From Mesorhizobium sp. J428 (lineage in GTDB: Bacteria > Pseudomonadota > Alphaproteobacteria > Rhizobiales > Rhizobiaceae), in assembly GCF_024699925.1 (NCBI RefSeq), contig NZ_JAJOMX010000001.1, positions 372,001-436,000 on the forward strand: a stretch of DNA of 64,000 nt, written 5' to 3'. Shown here one piece after another: positions 48,090 to 56,929 of the stretch (its first letter is position 1; each line of letters starts with the position of its first letter). Both the position numbers and the translations under genes were made by a program. The notes under the pieces are model-generated. The model made no database searches. It was not told where the DNA came from and saw only the letters and a list, made by a program, of their open reading frames with translations.

Positions 48090-49997
48090 ATGGACACCGG
48101 CCTGACGACCATCGACGAGAAGGACATCGACAAGCATCGCGCCACCGCGCAATCGATGGTGACGCGGGTGATCGTGCTGGAAGCCTCCACAGGCCTCGCC
48201 AACACCGGACTCGCCGGCACCGGCCGCCGCTTCGTCTCGACGGTCTCGACCGGCTCGGTCCAGCGCACCAAGGAGGTCGAGCTCGCCAAGCGCATCGCCG
48301 CCGTGCGCCCGGACGACCAGATGCTGTCGATCCTGCAGCACACGCTGCTGTTCCGGGCGCGACGCGGCCTCGCCGTAGCGCTCGCGGTCGCCGATGTCTT
48401 CGCGCGCGGCAACGATCTCGAGGCCCTGCAGGCCAAGAATGCGCGTGCGCCGCTGGAGGGCGAGGAGGCTTCGAACTTCAAGAAGCTCGTCAACGCCTCG
48501 GCCTACGTCGCCGCCTTCGCCTTTGCCTCCTATCTCGCGCAGACGATCGAGGCCGACGGCGAGCCGCCGAACGACATCGCCGAGCCCGACTTCCTGTTCG
48601 ACACCGCGCAGGATGCGCTGAAGTCGCTGGTGGCAGGGCTCGACACGGCGCTTGCCGGGTCGAAGGACGACCACGACATGATGGCGCGCGCGAAAGCCTT
48701 CGCCCGCATCGCGATCGAGGGCCTGCTGACGCGAAAAGGCCGCTTCGACGGGCTCGGCGCCTTCGAGGACGCGCATATCCGCATCGAGGCGGACGACTTC
48801 ACCCTCAACGGCTTCGACGTCGCGCCCGGGCAGAAGGCCAAGCCCCTGGTGATGACCTTCAAGAAGCCGGAGGAGGTCGTCGGCAACCACATCGCCAAAT
48901 ACCAGGCAGTGAAGCTCGCCAAGATGCTGGTCGCCTACGATTTCGACCGGCAGATGAACCCCTTCGTCGAACTGGGCGGCTTCCTGTTCACCTTCATCGG
49001 CGACGGCGCGCCCGGCACCGGCAAGACGACGCTGATCCAGATGATCGCCGGCCTCGTCAACGGCCACTGCCAGGTGGCGGGCTATCCGTTCCACTACCAG
49101 AACTTCGGCGTCGACCAGATCTCGTCCTATCAGGGCAAGTCCGGCCAGAACTGCCGCGCCTTCGTGGAAAACGTGCTGAACCCGAAGGCGATCGGCTTCG
49201 GCACCATCGACGACATCGACCAGGTGGCGGCCAAGCGCTCCGACGACCGGGCGTCTGCCGGCCAGCACGAGATCACCGGTGTGCTGATGGACGCCTTCTC
49301 CGGCGCGATGACCGTGGTGCGCGGCAACGCCTCCTTCGGCATGTTCTCCAACTATCCGGAGAATGTCGACGATGCGCTGCGCCAGCGCGCCGGCGCCCGC
49401 TGGCTGGTCGACGGCCCGCAGAGCCGCGACGACTATATCGACATCTTCGTGCTCCTGGCCGGCAAGAACCACAAGATCCCCCTCGGCGAGCACCAGCTCT
49501 ACGCCGCGCAGGAGATCCAGCGCGCCGTCGACAATGCCTATGAGAGCCATTCGAAACCGCACGAGGACGGGCTGATGCGCGTCTACGAGCGGTTCATGAA
49601 GGAGAACGGCCAGCCGAAGACCATGGCCGACATCGGCACCTACCTGCACCTGATCAAGGAAGCCGAGCCGCGCTTCACCGGCCGCGCCATCAAGAACGTC
49701 ACCGACGCGATCAAGATGCGCGCCATGGACATCGAACTGCCTGACGACTGGTTCGAGAAGCCCGAAACCTTCATGCACAAGCCCTACGACGACAAGAAGG
49801 CGATGATCGAGGAACTGCGCGGCCCCTTCGACATGGAAATGGTGATGCAGGAGGTGAACCGCTACGCCGACTCGGAATTCCGCTACTCCGACAAGTCGGA
49901 CGACGCCGCGGTGTCGAAGCTGGTGCGCGACGCCAAGCTGCGCGAGCGGGCGGTGAAGGAGATCGAGGAGATGAAGGCGAAGGGGTTGTGGGGGTAG
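48090..49997 (+). CDS. AAA+ ATPase, CDC48-like module
   Basis: A 635 aa ATPase. The N-terminal ~290 residues are helical and unassigned; Walker A GAPGTGKTT is near residue 305-313, a Walker B-like GFGTIDDID near 370 with an unusual context lacking the standard DE pair, and the arginine finger ALRQRAGAR near 430. The KRSDDRASAGQHEITGVLMDAFSG segment is typical of CDC48-like AAA modules. It sits at the centre of the 44.8-53.6 kb cluster. Confidence 0.85.
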   Translation: MDTGLTTIDEKDIDKHRATAQSMVTRVIVLEASTGLANTGLAGTGRRFVSTVSTGSVQRTKEVELAKRIAAVRPDDQMLSILQHTLLFRARRGLAVALAVADVFARGNDLEALQAKNARAPLEGEEASNFKKLVNASAYVAAFAFASYLAQTIEADGEPPNDIAEPDFLFDTAQDALKSLVAGLDTALAGSKDDHDMMARAKAFARIAIEGLLTRKGRFDGLGAFEDAHIRIEADDFTLNGFDVAPGQKAKPLVMTFKKPEEVVGNHIAKYQAVKLAKMLVAYDFDRQMNPFVELGGFLFTFIGDGAPGTGKTTLIQMIAGLVNGHCQVAGYPFHYQNFGVDQISSYQGKSGQNCRAFVENVLNPKAIGFGTIDDIDQVAAKRSDDRASAGQHEITGVLMDAFSGAMTVVRGNASFGMFSNYPENVDDALRQRAGARWLVDGPQSRDDYIDIFVLLAGKNHKIPLGEHQLYAAQEIQRAVDNAYESHSKPHEDGLMRVYERFMKENGQPKTMADIGTYLHLIKEAEPRFTGRAIKNVTDAIKMRAMDIELPDDWFEKPETFMHKPYDDKKAMIEELRGPFDMEMVMQEVNRYADSEFRYSDKSDDAAVSKLVRDAKLRERAVKEIEEMKAKGLWG

Positions 49998-50001
49998 GAC
50001 G

Positions 50002-50286
50002 GTGGAAACGGCTTCGGAGATCTACCTGGCATGCGTGCGTCCGCACATATGGATAGTATTTCTTGCGGGGCTTGCCGTAGTTGCCTTTCGCAGTGGTGAT
50101 CGCTGGAAAGCATATGATCAGGCCCAGCGAATTCCGCGTCACAAGAATGGATTGCCCAGCCTCGAATACATCCGGGAAGCAGGTTATGCTTCGCTTCGGC
50201 TAATTGTTCCTTTCTGGATATGGATGTTTGTGTTTGGCATTCCCATGATAATTATTGATGTTATATTTGGGCCACCCGCCAATTGA
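50002..50286 (+). CDS. small membrane protein, unknown
   Basis: A 94 aa protein with two hydrophobic helices (about 17-33 and 66-84) and a positively charged loop. It starts at a GTG four bases after the AAA+ stop, so it is likely co-translated. AT-richer than neighbours. No family recognised. Confidence 0.5.
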   Translation: METASEIYLACVRPHIWIVFLAGLAVVAFRSGDRWKAYDQAQRIPRHKNGLPSLEYIREAGYASLRLIVPFWIWMFVFGIPMIIIDVIFGPPAN

Positions 50287-50341
50287 AATCCTTGGCTCGA
50301 GACTGTAAATTGTGGCGTGGCTGGCTAGAAATGGTGACGAC

Positions 50342-50593
50342 ATGCCCGAAGCAGGTATTCTGGAAGCACGCAACTCATTCAGCGCTTTGATCGAACGGGT
50401 TGAGAAGGGCGAGGAGATCACCATCACCCGTCATGGCAAGGCCGTCGCGAAGATCGTCCCGACGGATCCGCCTCGCGATGTCGAGAAGGCACGAGCCGCC
50501 GTCGCGGCAATCCGCGAAATGCGCAAAAAGGTCAAACCCGATCCCGACGGTCTCACGATACGCGATTATATCGAAATGGGTCGACGCTATTGA
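50342..50593 (+). CDS. Phd/YefM-type antitoxin (VapB)
   Basis: An 83 aa antitoxin with the Phd/YefM-like fold: ILEARNSFSALIERVEKGEEITITRHGKAVAKIVP, the DNA-binding region typical of type II antitoxins, and a charged tail that would cover the toxin. It overlaps the PIN-domain toxin at its stop. ATG 50342 fits the family's start; an upstream ATG at 50312 would add ten residues. Confidence 0.9.
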   Translation: MPEAGILEARNSFSALIERVEKGEEITITRHGKAVAKIVPTDPPRDVEKARAAVAAIREMRKKVKPDPDGLTIRDYIEMGRRY

Positions 50594-51015
50594 GTGTCGT
50601 GGTCGACAGTTCGGTGGCACTGAATTGGGTCATGCCCGACGAGGATCGAGCCTTGACCGAAGATCTTATGGACATCGTCGCCACGACAGGTGCGGTGGTC
50701 CCGGCGCTCTTCCGCATCGAGGTGGGAAACTCGCTGCTGATGGGTGCCAGGAGAAAGCGCATCGAAGACGGCTACATCCACGAGGCTCTCGACCTGATCG
50801 GTCAACTGCCTTTGCGCGTCGACAAATCTGGTGCCGATTACATCTGGGACACGACGATCGATCTCGCCGCCGCCTACGGACTGACGCTGTATGACGCGAC
50901 GTACCTCGAGTCGGCCATCCGCCTGGAGCTCCCGCTCGCGACACTGGACGCAGGCTTGGCACGGGCGGCGAAGCTGGCTGGCGTTCCGTCGCCTTGGCCC
51001 CAGCAGCATGTTTGA
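50590..51015 (+). CDS. VapC PIN-domain toxin
   Basis: A 141 aa PIN-domain ribonuclease toxin. The acidic active-site residues appear in VVVDSSVALNW, RIEVGNSLLMG, LYDATYLESA and LATLDAGLARAA. Start is a TTG overlapping the antitoxin stop (TTGA). The pair interrupts the AAA+ cluster between the small membrane protein and the 51025 gene. Confidence 0.9.
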   Translation: MSVVVDSSVALNWVMPDEDRALTEDLMDIVATTGAVVPALFRIEVGNSLLMGARRKRIEDGYIHEALDLIGQLPLRVDKSGADYIWDTTIDLAAAYGLTLYDATYLESAIRLELPLATLDAGLARAAKLAGVPSPWPQQHV

Positions 51016-51024
51016 TCGAAGCTG

Positions 51025-52311
51025 ATGGACCTCCTCCGCGACAACGACCTCATCTACGGCCGCCTGCTCACCGTCGACGAGCCGCATCTGATCGAGCGCT
51101 ACAACAAGGCGTTGAAGGCGTTCGGGCTGAAGCCGACGAAGCTGCAGTCGTTCGAGATCGACCGCACCGGCTTCTCGCCGCAGATCGCCGGGGAACTGGA
51201 TGATCCGCAATATCTCGACCCGAACGAGGTCAACCGCCGCTTCATCATCCTCACACCGGCGCAGGCCGAGCTGCCGGTGGTGCACACCGCCTTCTCCAAC
51301 ACCTCGCAGCTGATGTTCGAGTTCTATTCCAGCAACCGCCGGGTGATCGACGCGCTGACGATCAAGGATGTGATCTACGGCGAGATCGAAGATTCCGTCT
51401 CGAAGGTCGAGGACATCGAGGACCTTTTGTCGATCAACCAGGTCGAGTTCCGCGTGCTCTCGGCGGAAGACGTGCTCGGCAAGGCGGGCGAGCTCGCTGC
51501 CCTGGTCGACCGGCTGACACTGGAGCCCGACGCCTGGCGCGACACGGCCATGCTGGAGCGGATGGTTGACCTCGCCAAGGTCACCGGCGACATCCGCGAG
51601 AACAGGCTGGTGCCCGACCGGGTGATCTTCCGCCACGAGGCGTTCTGGACCAGCCATTTCGGCGGCATCTACGTCTTCATCGACAAGGAGATGACCACCG
51701 TCATCTCCGATCCCGCCGCACCCGGCTTCCGCCGCTCCCGGCCCTGGCAGGTGAGCTATCTCGGCATCCGCGATGCCGAGCGCGTGTTCCGCTTCCTCGC
51801 CTCGACCGGACGGCTGGACCTGCCGCGCGCCTCGTGGATCGAGACCTCGAACTATCTGGAGCACCGCGCCGAGATGGCGGTGCGGGCGCTGATCCACAGG
51901 CAGCAGCCGAACCTCGACTTCGACAAGGTCGACAAGATCTGGCTGCAGACCTGGATCCACTCCAATGCCGACCTGATCAACAAGGACGGCGTCTTTCCCT
52001 TCCTCAACGCGGCCAAGCGCGAGCTCGCCCAGACGGGCAAGCTGCGGCTGGAGGAGATGGACCCGGAGCGGCGCTTCCTGGTGGTGCGGGCCAAGCCCGA
52101 CCATCCCGACGCCTGGCTCACCAACCGGCTGATCTCGGATTTCGTGCCGGACGATTTCGTCTCCCGCTACGTCTTCAACAAGCAGAGCTTCTACAAGGAA
52201 TACGAAGCCTGGCCGGCGCGCTGGCGCGCGCATGTTGTCGAGACGCTTAAAACCACATATCTCAAGGACAAGGCGGCGTTCCGCGAGCGGCTCTACGGGC
52301 TGAAGGACTGA
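51025..52311 (+). CDS. uncharacterised 428 aa protein of the AAA cluster
   Basis: A 428 aa soluble protein without membrane helices. Conserved-looking segments include FEIDRTGFSPQIAGEL, HEAFWTSHFGGIYVFIDKEMT and PDHPDAWLTNRLISDFVPDDFVSRYVF. I do not assign a family. It is followed 31 bases later by the DUF2333 gene and preceded by VapBC, so it may have been adjacent to the AAA+ gene before that insertion. Confidence 0.65.
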   Translation: MDLLRDNDLIYGRLLTVDEPHLIERYNKALKAFGLKPTKLQSFEIDRTGFSPQIAGELDDPQYLDPNEVNRRFIILTPAQAELPVVHTAFSNTSQLMFEFYSSNRRVIDALTIKDVIYGEIEDSVSKVEDIEDLLSINQVEFRVLSAEDVLGKAGELAALVDRLTLEPDAWRDTAMLERMVDLAKVTGDIRENRLVPDRVIFRHEAFWTSHFGGIYVFIDKEMTTVISDPAAPGFRRSRPWQVSYLGIRDAERVFRFLASTGRLDLPRASWIETSNYLEHRAEMAVRALIHRQQPNLDFDKVDKIWLQTWIHSNADLINKDGVFPFLNAAKRELAQTGKLRLEEMDPERRFLVVRAKPDHPDAWLTNRLISDFVPDDFVSRYVFNKQSFYKEYEAWPARWRAHVVETLKTTYLKDKAAFRERLYGLKD

Positions 52312-52342
52312 ACGCGAGACATATTCGCAGGCTGAGGGACCC

Positions 52343-53569
52343 ATGCTCGATCCGATCGTCGCTTTCGTCACCATGGTGTTCCAGTGGATCGGCCGCGCCA
52401 TCGGCCTTTTGATCGGCGTGCTGATGTGGCCGTTCCTGTGGTTCGGCCGCTGGTACCTGCAGAAAGGCTGGATCTTGAAGGCTGGGCTCGGCGGGGCGAT
52501 CCTGCTGCTCGCCGCCCTCTACGTCTATTTCATCTATTCCACCCAGCGCTGGACGGATTTCGACCCCGACTACGTCGCGAAATACAATTTCGAGCAGCGC
52601 CGGCGTTCTGCCGGCGAGCAGGCGGCCATGCCGCCGCAGCCCTCGCCCGCGATGGCAACGGTCGAGGCGCCGGTGACCTATCCGACCGCCACCGCGAACA
52701 CAGGCCCGTCGGTGGCGGATGCGCCAGCTGCTGCCGCTGTCGCCCCGGCCAGCGGCCGAAGCTGCGGCCGCTCGGCCATCGCCGAGGTTGCCGCCGACCT
52801 TACGGATTTCAACGTCAACCGGAATCCGTGGATCTCGTCGATGATCCTCTACAAGCTCGGCCTGTTCGGGCTTTCCTGGGACAAGACACCCTTCCTCGAC
52901 AACAAGGCCTCGTTCCAGCGCGGCATCCACGAAGCGATCCGGCGCACCGCGACGGAGCTGGCCGACAATCTCGGCCGCGTGCGCGGCACCTCGCAGATCG
53001 ATGCCAACCTGCAGAGCGCGCGCGGCAACGCGCAGTTCGACGAATACACCTGGTATGTCGGCCTGAACCCGCCCGGCCCCAAGACCCCGACGCCCGCCTA
53101 CTATCGCGAGATCGTGCGGGACCTGCGCGCCTTCGACGACCGGCTCGCGCGCTGCGAGGCCGTATTCGACGCCCGCGCCGACAACCTGATCCAGTATCTC
53201 GACCGCATCGCCAGCGCGCTGGGCGACACGTCCGCGATCCTGCGCGAGCGCTCGGAGAACTACAATCGCGGCTTCTTCGACACCCGCGCCGACGACCGCT
53301 TCTGGTTCGCCTACGGTCAGCTCTACGCCTATTACGGGCTGATGACCGCGTCGCATGCCGATTTCGAGGACGTGATCCGCGAGCGCAACCTCGACAATCT
53401 GTGGAACGCGATGGAGGCGCAGTTCCGCTCCGCGCTGAAGATCCGCCCGTGGATCATCGTCAACAGTTCGGAAGACGGGCTGTTCGCCACGCATCTGGCG
53501 ACGATGGGCTTCTACGTGCTGCGTGTGCGCTCCAACCTGATCGAGGTGCAGGCCGTGCTCCAGCGCTGA
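52343..53569 (+). CDS. DUF2333 family membrane protein
   Basis: A 408 aa DUF2333 protein. Two hydrophobic N-terminal helices (about 5-38 and 47-65) anchor it to the inner membrane; the rest is periplasmic. The family block NPWISSMILYKLGLFGLSWDKTPFLDNKASFQRG and ARGNAQFDEYTWYVGLNP is clear. Function unknown. Its last two stop-codon bases begin the MITE-like element. Confidence 0.88.
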   Translation: MLDPIVAFVTMVFQWIGRAIGLLIGVLMWPFLWFGRWYLQKGWILKAGLGGAILLLAALYVYFIYSTQRWTDFDPDYVAKYNFEQRRRSAGEQAAMPPQPSPAMATVEAPVTYPTATANTGPSVADAPAAAAVAPASGRSCGRSAIAEVAADLTDFNVNRNPWISSMILYKLGLFGLSWDKTPFLDNKASFQRGIHEAIRRTATELADNLGRVRGTSQIDANLQSARGNAQFDEYTWYVGLNPPGPKTPTPAYYREIVRDLRAFDDRLARCEAVFDARADNLIQYLDRIASALGDTSAILRERSENYNRGFFDTRADDRFWFAYGQLYAYYGLMTASHADFEDVIRERNLDNLWNAMEAQFRSALKIRPWIIVNSSEDGLFATHLATMGFYVLRVRSNLIEVQAVLQR

Positions 53570-53714
53570 GAGACTGTTTCGAAATTCGCTCTGGCGAGTC
53601 AGCTGGTGGTGGTTTCGAGAACCGGAGCGGAGCGGACATTTAGGTCCGTGAGCACCGGAAGCGCAGAAAACGCCATCAGATGGCCGTCAGAGTAGAATTT
53701 CCAAACAGTCTCTC
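53568..53714. mobile_element. 147-bp MITE-like hairpin element
   Basis: Terminal inverted repeats of about 26 bases (GAGAGACTGTTT(c/g)GAAATTC...) with an interior that is itself largely self-complementary around GGAC-atttag-GTCC. No coding capacity. It begins on the last two bases of the DUF2333 stop codon. Resembles miniature inverted-repeat elements of rhizobia; not seen elsewhere in the window. Confidence 0.7.
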
Positions 53715-53787
53715 TGGCGCGGCCGGTCTGGACATCCTGCACGATCGGGTTATGTGAGCGACAACGCCATTCGCGAAGGAGGGCGCC

Positions 53788-54096
53788 ATGCCTCCGGAAA
53801 CGGTCACGAAGCCGAGGGTCAAGGTCAAGCCGAAGACCGAGCGGCCGAAGCTGCACAAGGTCATACTCGTCAACGACGACTTCACGCCGCGCGAATTCGT
53901 GGTGATGGTGCTGCGCGGCGAGTTCAAGCTCACCGACGACCAGGCCTACCGTGTGATGATCACGGCGCACCAGAAGGGCGTCTGCGTCGTCTCGGTCTAT
54001 CCGAAGGACGTCGCCGAGACGAAGGCCGCCCGCGCCACCGACGCCGGCAAGGCCGCCGGCTTCCCGCTGATGTTCACGACCGAGCCGGAGACGTGA
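53788..54096 (+). CDS. clpS: ClpS protease adaptor
   Basis: A 102 aa ClpS-type adaptor that binds ClpA and N-degron substrates. HKVILVNDDFTPREFVVMVL and the MITAHQKGVCVVSVY core are conserved; the C-terminal extension is short. AAGGAGGG lies just before the ATG. Rhizobiales usually encode two ClpS paralogues; the sequence looks like the ClpS2-type, but this needs comparison. Confidence 0.93.
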   Translation: MPPETVTKPRVKVKPKTERPKLHKVILVNDDFTPREFVVMVLRGEFKLTDDQAYRVMITAHQKGVCVVSVYPKDVAETKAARATDAGKAAGFPLMFTTEPET

Positions 54097-54108
54097 GCGA
54101 GCGCCCAA

Positions 54109-54627
54109 CTAGGGACCGTCCGCTCCAAATACCTTCCTGATCGTCGCCATCGGCAGGAACAGTCTCATTGGCGTCTCCTGGAACAGAATGAACCCGTCAC
54201 GCCGATAGAAGTCGCGGGCGTGTTCGTCCTTCGCGTCGACCACGACGGCGAAAGATGCGATTTCGCTTCTCATCGATCGACGCAGGGCGTCCATCAACAA
54301 ATAGCGTCCTGCACCCTTGCCCCTGTGGCGGTAGTCAATGGCAAGCCGACCAAGCAGGGTTGCCGGCACGACCGGATAGCGCGGCAATTTTCGAATGGCA
54401 TCCATGGGGAGATCGCCGACGGGCACGGAACTCGCCGAGAGCGTGTAGAAGCCGACTATCGTGCCATCGGCTCCAACAAGGACGAAAGGTGCCGCAACGT
54501 CCTTGCGAGAATCTTGACCGGCCTGTGTATGGAAGTATCGATCGAGTGCTTCGACGCCGCATTTGAAGGAAAGACGATCATGCCGCGCGTCGAGAGTTTC
54601 GACACGTGCAGTTCGGGGATCAAACAC
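54109..54627 (-). CDS. GNAT toxin (TacT/AtaT-like)
   Basis: A 172 aa GNAT acetyltransferase of the toxin type that acetylates charged tRNAs: SFKCGVEALDRYFHTQAGQD, LLGRLAIDYRHRGKGAGRYLL and ARDFYRRDGFILF are diagnostic. The start is a GTG at 54627, overlapping the antitoxin stop by eight bases; a longer reading would run back through the antitoxin gene. It converges on clpS. Confidence 0.88.
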   Translation of the reverse strand: MFDPRTARVETLDARHDRLSFKCGVEALDRYFHTQAGQDSRKDVAAPFVLVGADGTIVGFYTLSASSVPVGDLPMDAIRKLPRYPVVPATLLGRLAIDYRHRGKGAGRYLLMDALRRSMRSEIASFAVVVDAKDEHARDFYRRDGFILFQETPMRLFLPMATIRKVFGADGP

Positions 54628-54922
54628 CTGTCGCCTGGCGGTATCGGCGGACTGACTCGCGAAGGTGATCGTTCGGCTCCGGCGGATTAAGCAGGGCTTC
54701 CACGAACGCCTCGGCATCCCGGATGGACAACTTGATCCGCTGATGATCCTCGATCGCCTTCTGCGCGGCGTCCTGCACGCTCGACAGCACAAAATCCGTG
54801 ATGCTGCGGCCTTGGATAGCGGCCGCGCGCTCGATAAGGTCCTTCTGATCCTTCGTCACGCGCGCTTCGAGCCGTTCGCTGCGAATCCGCTCTTTGACCT
54901 TCTTTGCTGCCGCTTGTGCCAT
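54620..54922 (-). CDS. DUF1778 antitoxin (TacA-like)
   Basis: A 100 aa ribbon-helix-helix DUF1778 antitoxin: ERLEARVTKDQKDLIERAAAIQGRSITDFVLSS then a toxin-binding C-terminus ending in PPEPNDHL. GGAAGGTGA precedes the ATG. Pairs with the GNAT toxin gene that overlaps it. Confidence 0.92.
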   Translation of the reverse strand: MAQAAAKKVKERIRSERLEARVTKDQKDLIERAAAIQGRSITDFVLSSVQDAAQKAIEDHQRIKLSIRDAEAFVEALLNPPEPNDHLRESVRRYRQATGV

Positions 54923-55055
54923 AGGTCACCTTCCTCTCATATATTGTACGGCCAATTGCCGCAAAATGCAATCATTCGCCTGTCGTCTGGCCTTCACGCG
55001 CGCACGCGATAGAGTGTCTGGACAGGACAGGGATGGTGTTCCAAGGAGACGATAG

Positions 55056-56390
55056 ATGAACAAGCTCCTCGCCGCGGCGTTCGCCGTTGGCTTTTCCGCT
55101 CAATTCGCGCTGGTCGGAGTGACGATGGCCCAGGACAACCGGATCGACCAGGTGCGGCCCGACGCGCCGGAACTCGCGCCTTATGGCGAGCTGGAGATCG
55201 GCGTGCGCACGATCGACCTCGTCAACAAAGACCAAGTCGATATCGCGAAGGTGGAGCCCGGCAAGGAGCTTCCCCGCTACGACCGTCCGCTCAAGGTCGA
55301 GGTCTGGTATCCGGCCGCGCTGTCGCCGTCGGCGCGGCCGCGCATTTACGAAGGTGTGTTCCTGCGCGACGGCGAGACCCAGGTGACGCTCTACGGCAGG
55401 GCGCTGCGCGACGCGGAGCCGATCAAGGGCGAAGAGCCCTACCCGCTCGTCATAATCTCGCACGGCTATCCCGGAAACCGATTCCTGCTCAGCCACTTGG
55501 CCGAGAACCTTGCCTCGAAGGGTTATGTCGTCGCGGCGATCGACCATACGGACTCGACCTACAACGACCAGGGCAAGTTCGGCTCGACGCTGGTCAACCG
55601 GCCGCTCGACCAGAAGTTCGTCCTCAACGAGATCGAGCGGCTCGGCGGCGAGGAGGGCAGCTTCCTCAACGGACTGGTCGACGCGGACAAGGCCGCCATC
55701 ATCGGCTATTCGATGGGTGGCTACGGCGCGGTCATCTCGGCCGGCGCCGGTGTCACGGAAGCCGCTGTCGGCTACGAATGGGGCGCGCCGGAAAAGACGC
55801 TCGCCGTCAACCAGGCCGGCTCGGAAAGCCATAACGGCCTGCCCGACGAACGGGTGAAGGCCGTCATCGCTTTCGCGCCGTGGGGCATGGAGCGCGGCTT
55901 CTGGGACGAGGACGCGCTCGCGAAGATCCAGAAGCCGATCTTCTACGTCGCCGGCAGCGCCGACGACGTCTCAGGCTACGAGAAGGGCATCAAGAAGATC
56001 TACGAGGGCACGATCAACGCCGACGCCTGGCTCCTCACCTTCGAGAACGCCAACCACAATGCCGGCGCGCCGATCCCCGCGCCGGTCGAGTCGTGGAAGA
56101 AGTCCGAGAAGCTCGGCTGGGCGCCGTTCGACCACTATGCCGACCCGGTCTGGGACACGGTCCGGATGAACAACATCTCCCAGCATTTCGTCACCGCCTT
56201 CCTCGGCAAATATCTGAAGGAAGACGAGGAGATGGAGGCGTATCTCGACGTGATCCCGAACGCCGCCGACGGCGTCTGGGCGGCCAACGAGGACGGCACG
56301 TTCAAGCCCGAGCACACCTACTGGAAGGGCTTTGCCAACCGCACCGCCAAGGGTCTCACGCTCAGCCACCGCATGGCGGGGAGCAATTGA
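55056..56390 (+). CDS. secreted alpha/beta hydrolase
   Basis: A 444 aa exported hydrolase with signal peptide (MNKLLAAAFAVGF...TMAQ). PLVIISHGYPGNRFLLSHLAENL, nucleophile GYSMGGYG near residue 225 and FENANHNAGAP supply the oxyanion, serine and probable acid/His segments. It resembles acetylhydrolase/dienelactone hydrolase relatives; substrate unknown. AAGGAGA is eight bases before the ATG. Confidence 0.85.
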   Translation: MNKLLAAAFAVGFSAQFALVGVTMAQDNRIDQVRPDAPELAPYGELEIGVRTIDLVNKDQVDIAKVEPGKELPRYDRPLKVEVWYPAALSPSARPRIYEGVFLRDGETQVTLYGRALRDAEPIKGEEPYPLVIISHGYPGNRFLLSHLAENLASKGYVVAAIDHTDSTYNDQGKFGSTLVNRPLDQKFVLNEIERLGGEEGSFLNGLVDADKAAIIGYSMGGYGAVISAGAGVTEAAVGYEWGAPEKTLAVNQAGSESHNGLPDERVKAVIAFAPWGMERGFWDEDALAKIQKPIFYVAGSADDVSGYEKGIKKIYEGTINADAWLLTFENANHNAGAPIPAPVESWKKSEKLGWAPFDHYADPVWDTVRMNNISQHFVTAFLGKYLKEDEEMEAYLDVIPNAADGVWAANEDGTFKPEHTYWKGFANRTAKGLTLSHRMAGSN

Positions 56391-56403
56391 GGAACGTCGA
56401 TCC

Positions 56404-56775
56404 CTACTCCACGATCTTCCAATAGGAGTCCTTGTGGATCACCTTGCCGTCGCGAAACGTGTAGAAGTCGCAGCCTCGAACGTTCTTCTTCGACCCGTCG
56501 CGGGCGGTGCCTGTAAGGGTCCACTTCGAGATGCCGGTGCTTGCACCTGAATCCACGAAATGCTTGGCATCGCCGTAATGAACGTCAGGCAAGCCTTCGA
56601 AGCGCCCGGCCAAGGCGTTCCGCACATTGGCCTTCCCCGCAAAACGAGCCCCCCAGGGCTCGTTTCCCCGCGGCATCTCCAGGACGCAATCGTCGGCGAA
56701 CAGGGCCATGATGCGGTCGAGATCATGCGCATTGAAGGCGTCGCATAATTCCGTCAATGCCGCTCGAATGTCCAT
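56404..56775 (-). CDS. SnoaL-like nuclear transport factor 2 fold protein
   Basis: A 123 aa small SnoaL/ketosteroid-isomerase-like protein: ALTELCDAFNAHDLDRIMALFADDCVLEMP and GCDFYTFRDGKVIHKDSYWK. Catalytic role unknown. The ATG at 56775 has GGAG upstream; an alternative longer start is not needed. The IS5 element lies upstream (right). Confidence 0.87.
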   Translation of the reverse strand: MDIRAALTELCDAFNAHDLDRIMALFADDCVLEMPRGNEPWGARFAGKANVRNALAGRFEGLPDVHYGDAKHFVDSGASTGISKWTLTGTARDGSKKNVRGCDFYTFRDGKVIHKDSYWKIVE

Positions 56776-56929
56776 CGCCAGTCTCCTTCGTATCGTCGGT
56801 GTTGCCGACCAGATAGGGTCACCGACAGTCGGGTGGGTCAAGCGCATCACATTCATTCAGCAATTGAGGCGGGGAATGACCAGATGTCGGATTGTTGGTT
56901 CGATCCGACGACAAACCCTGTCCGCCTAG

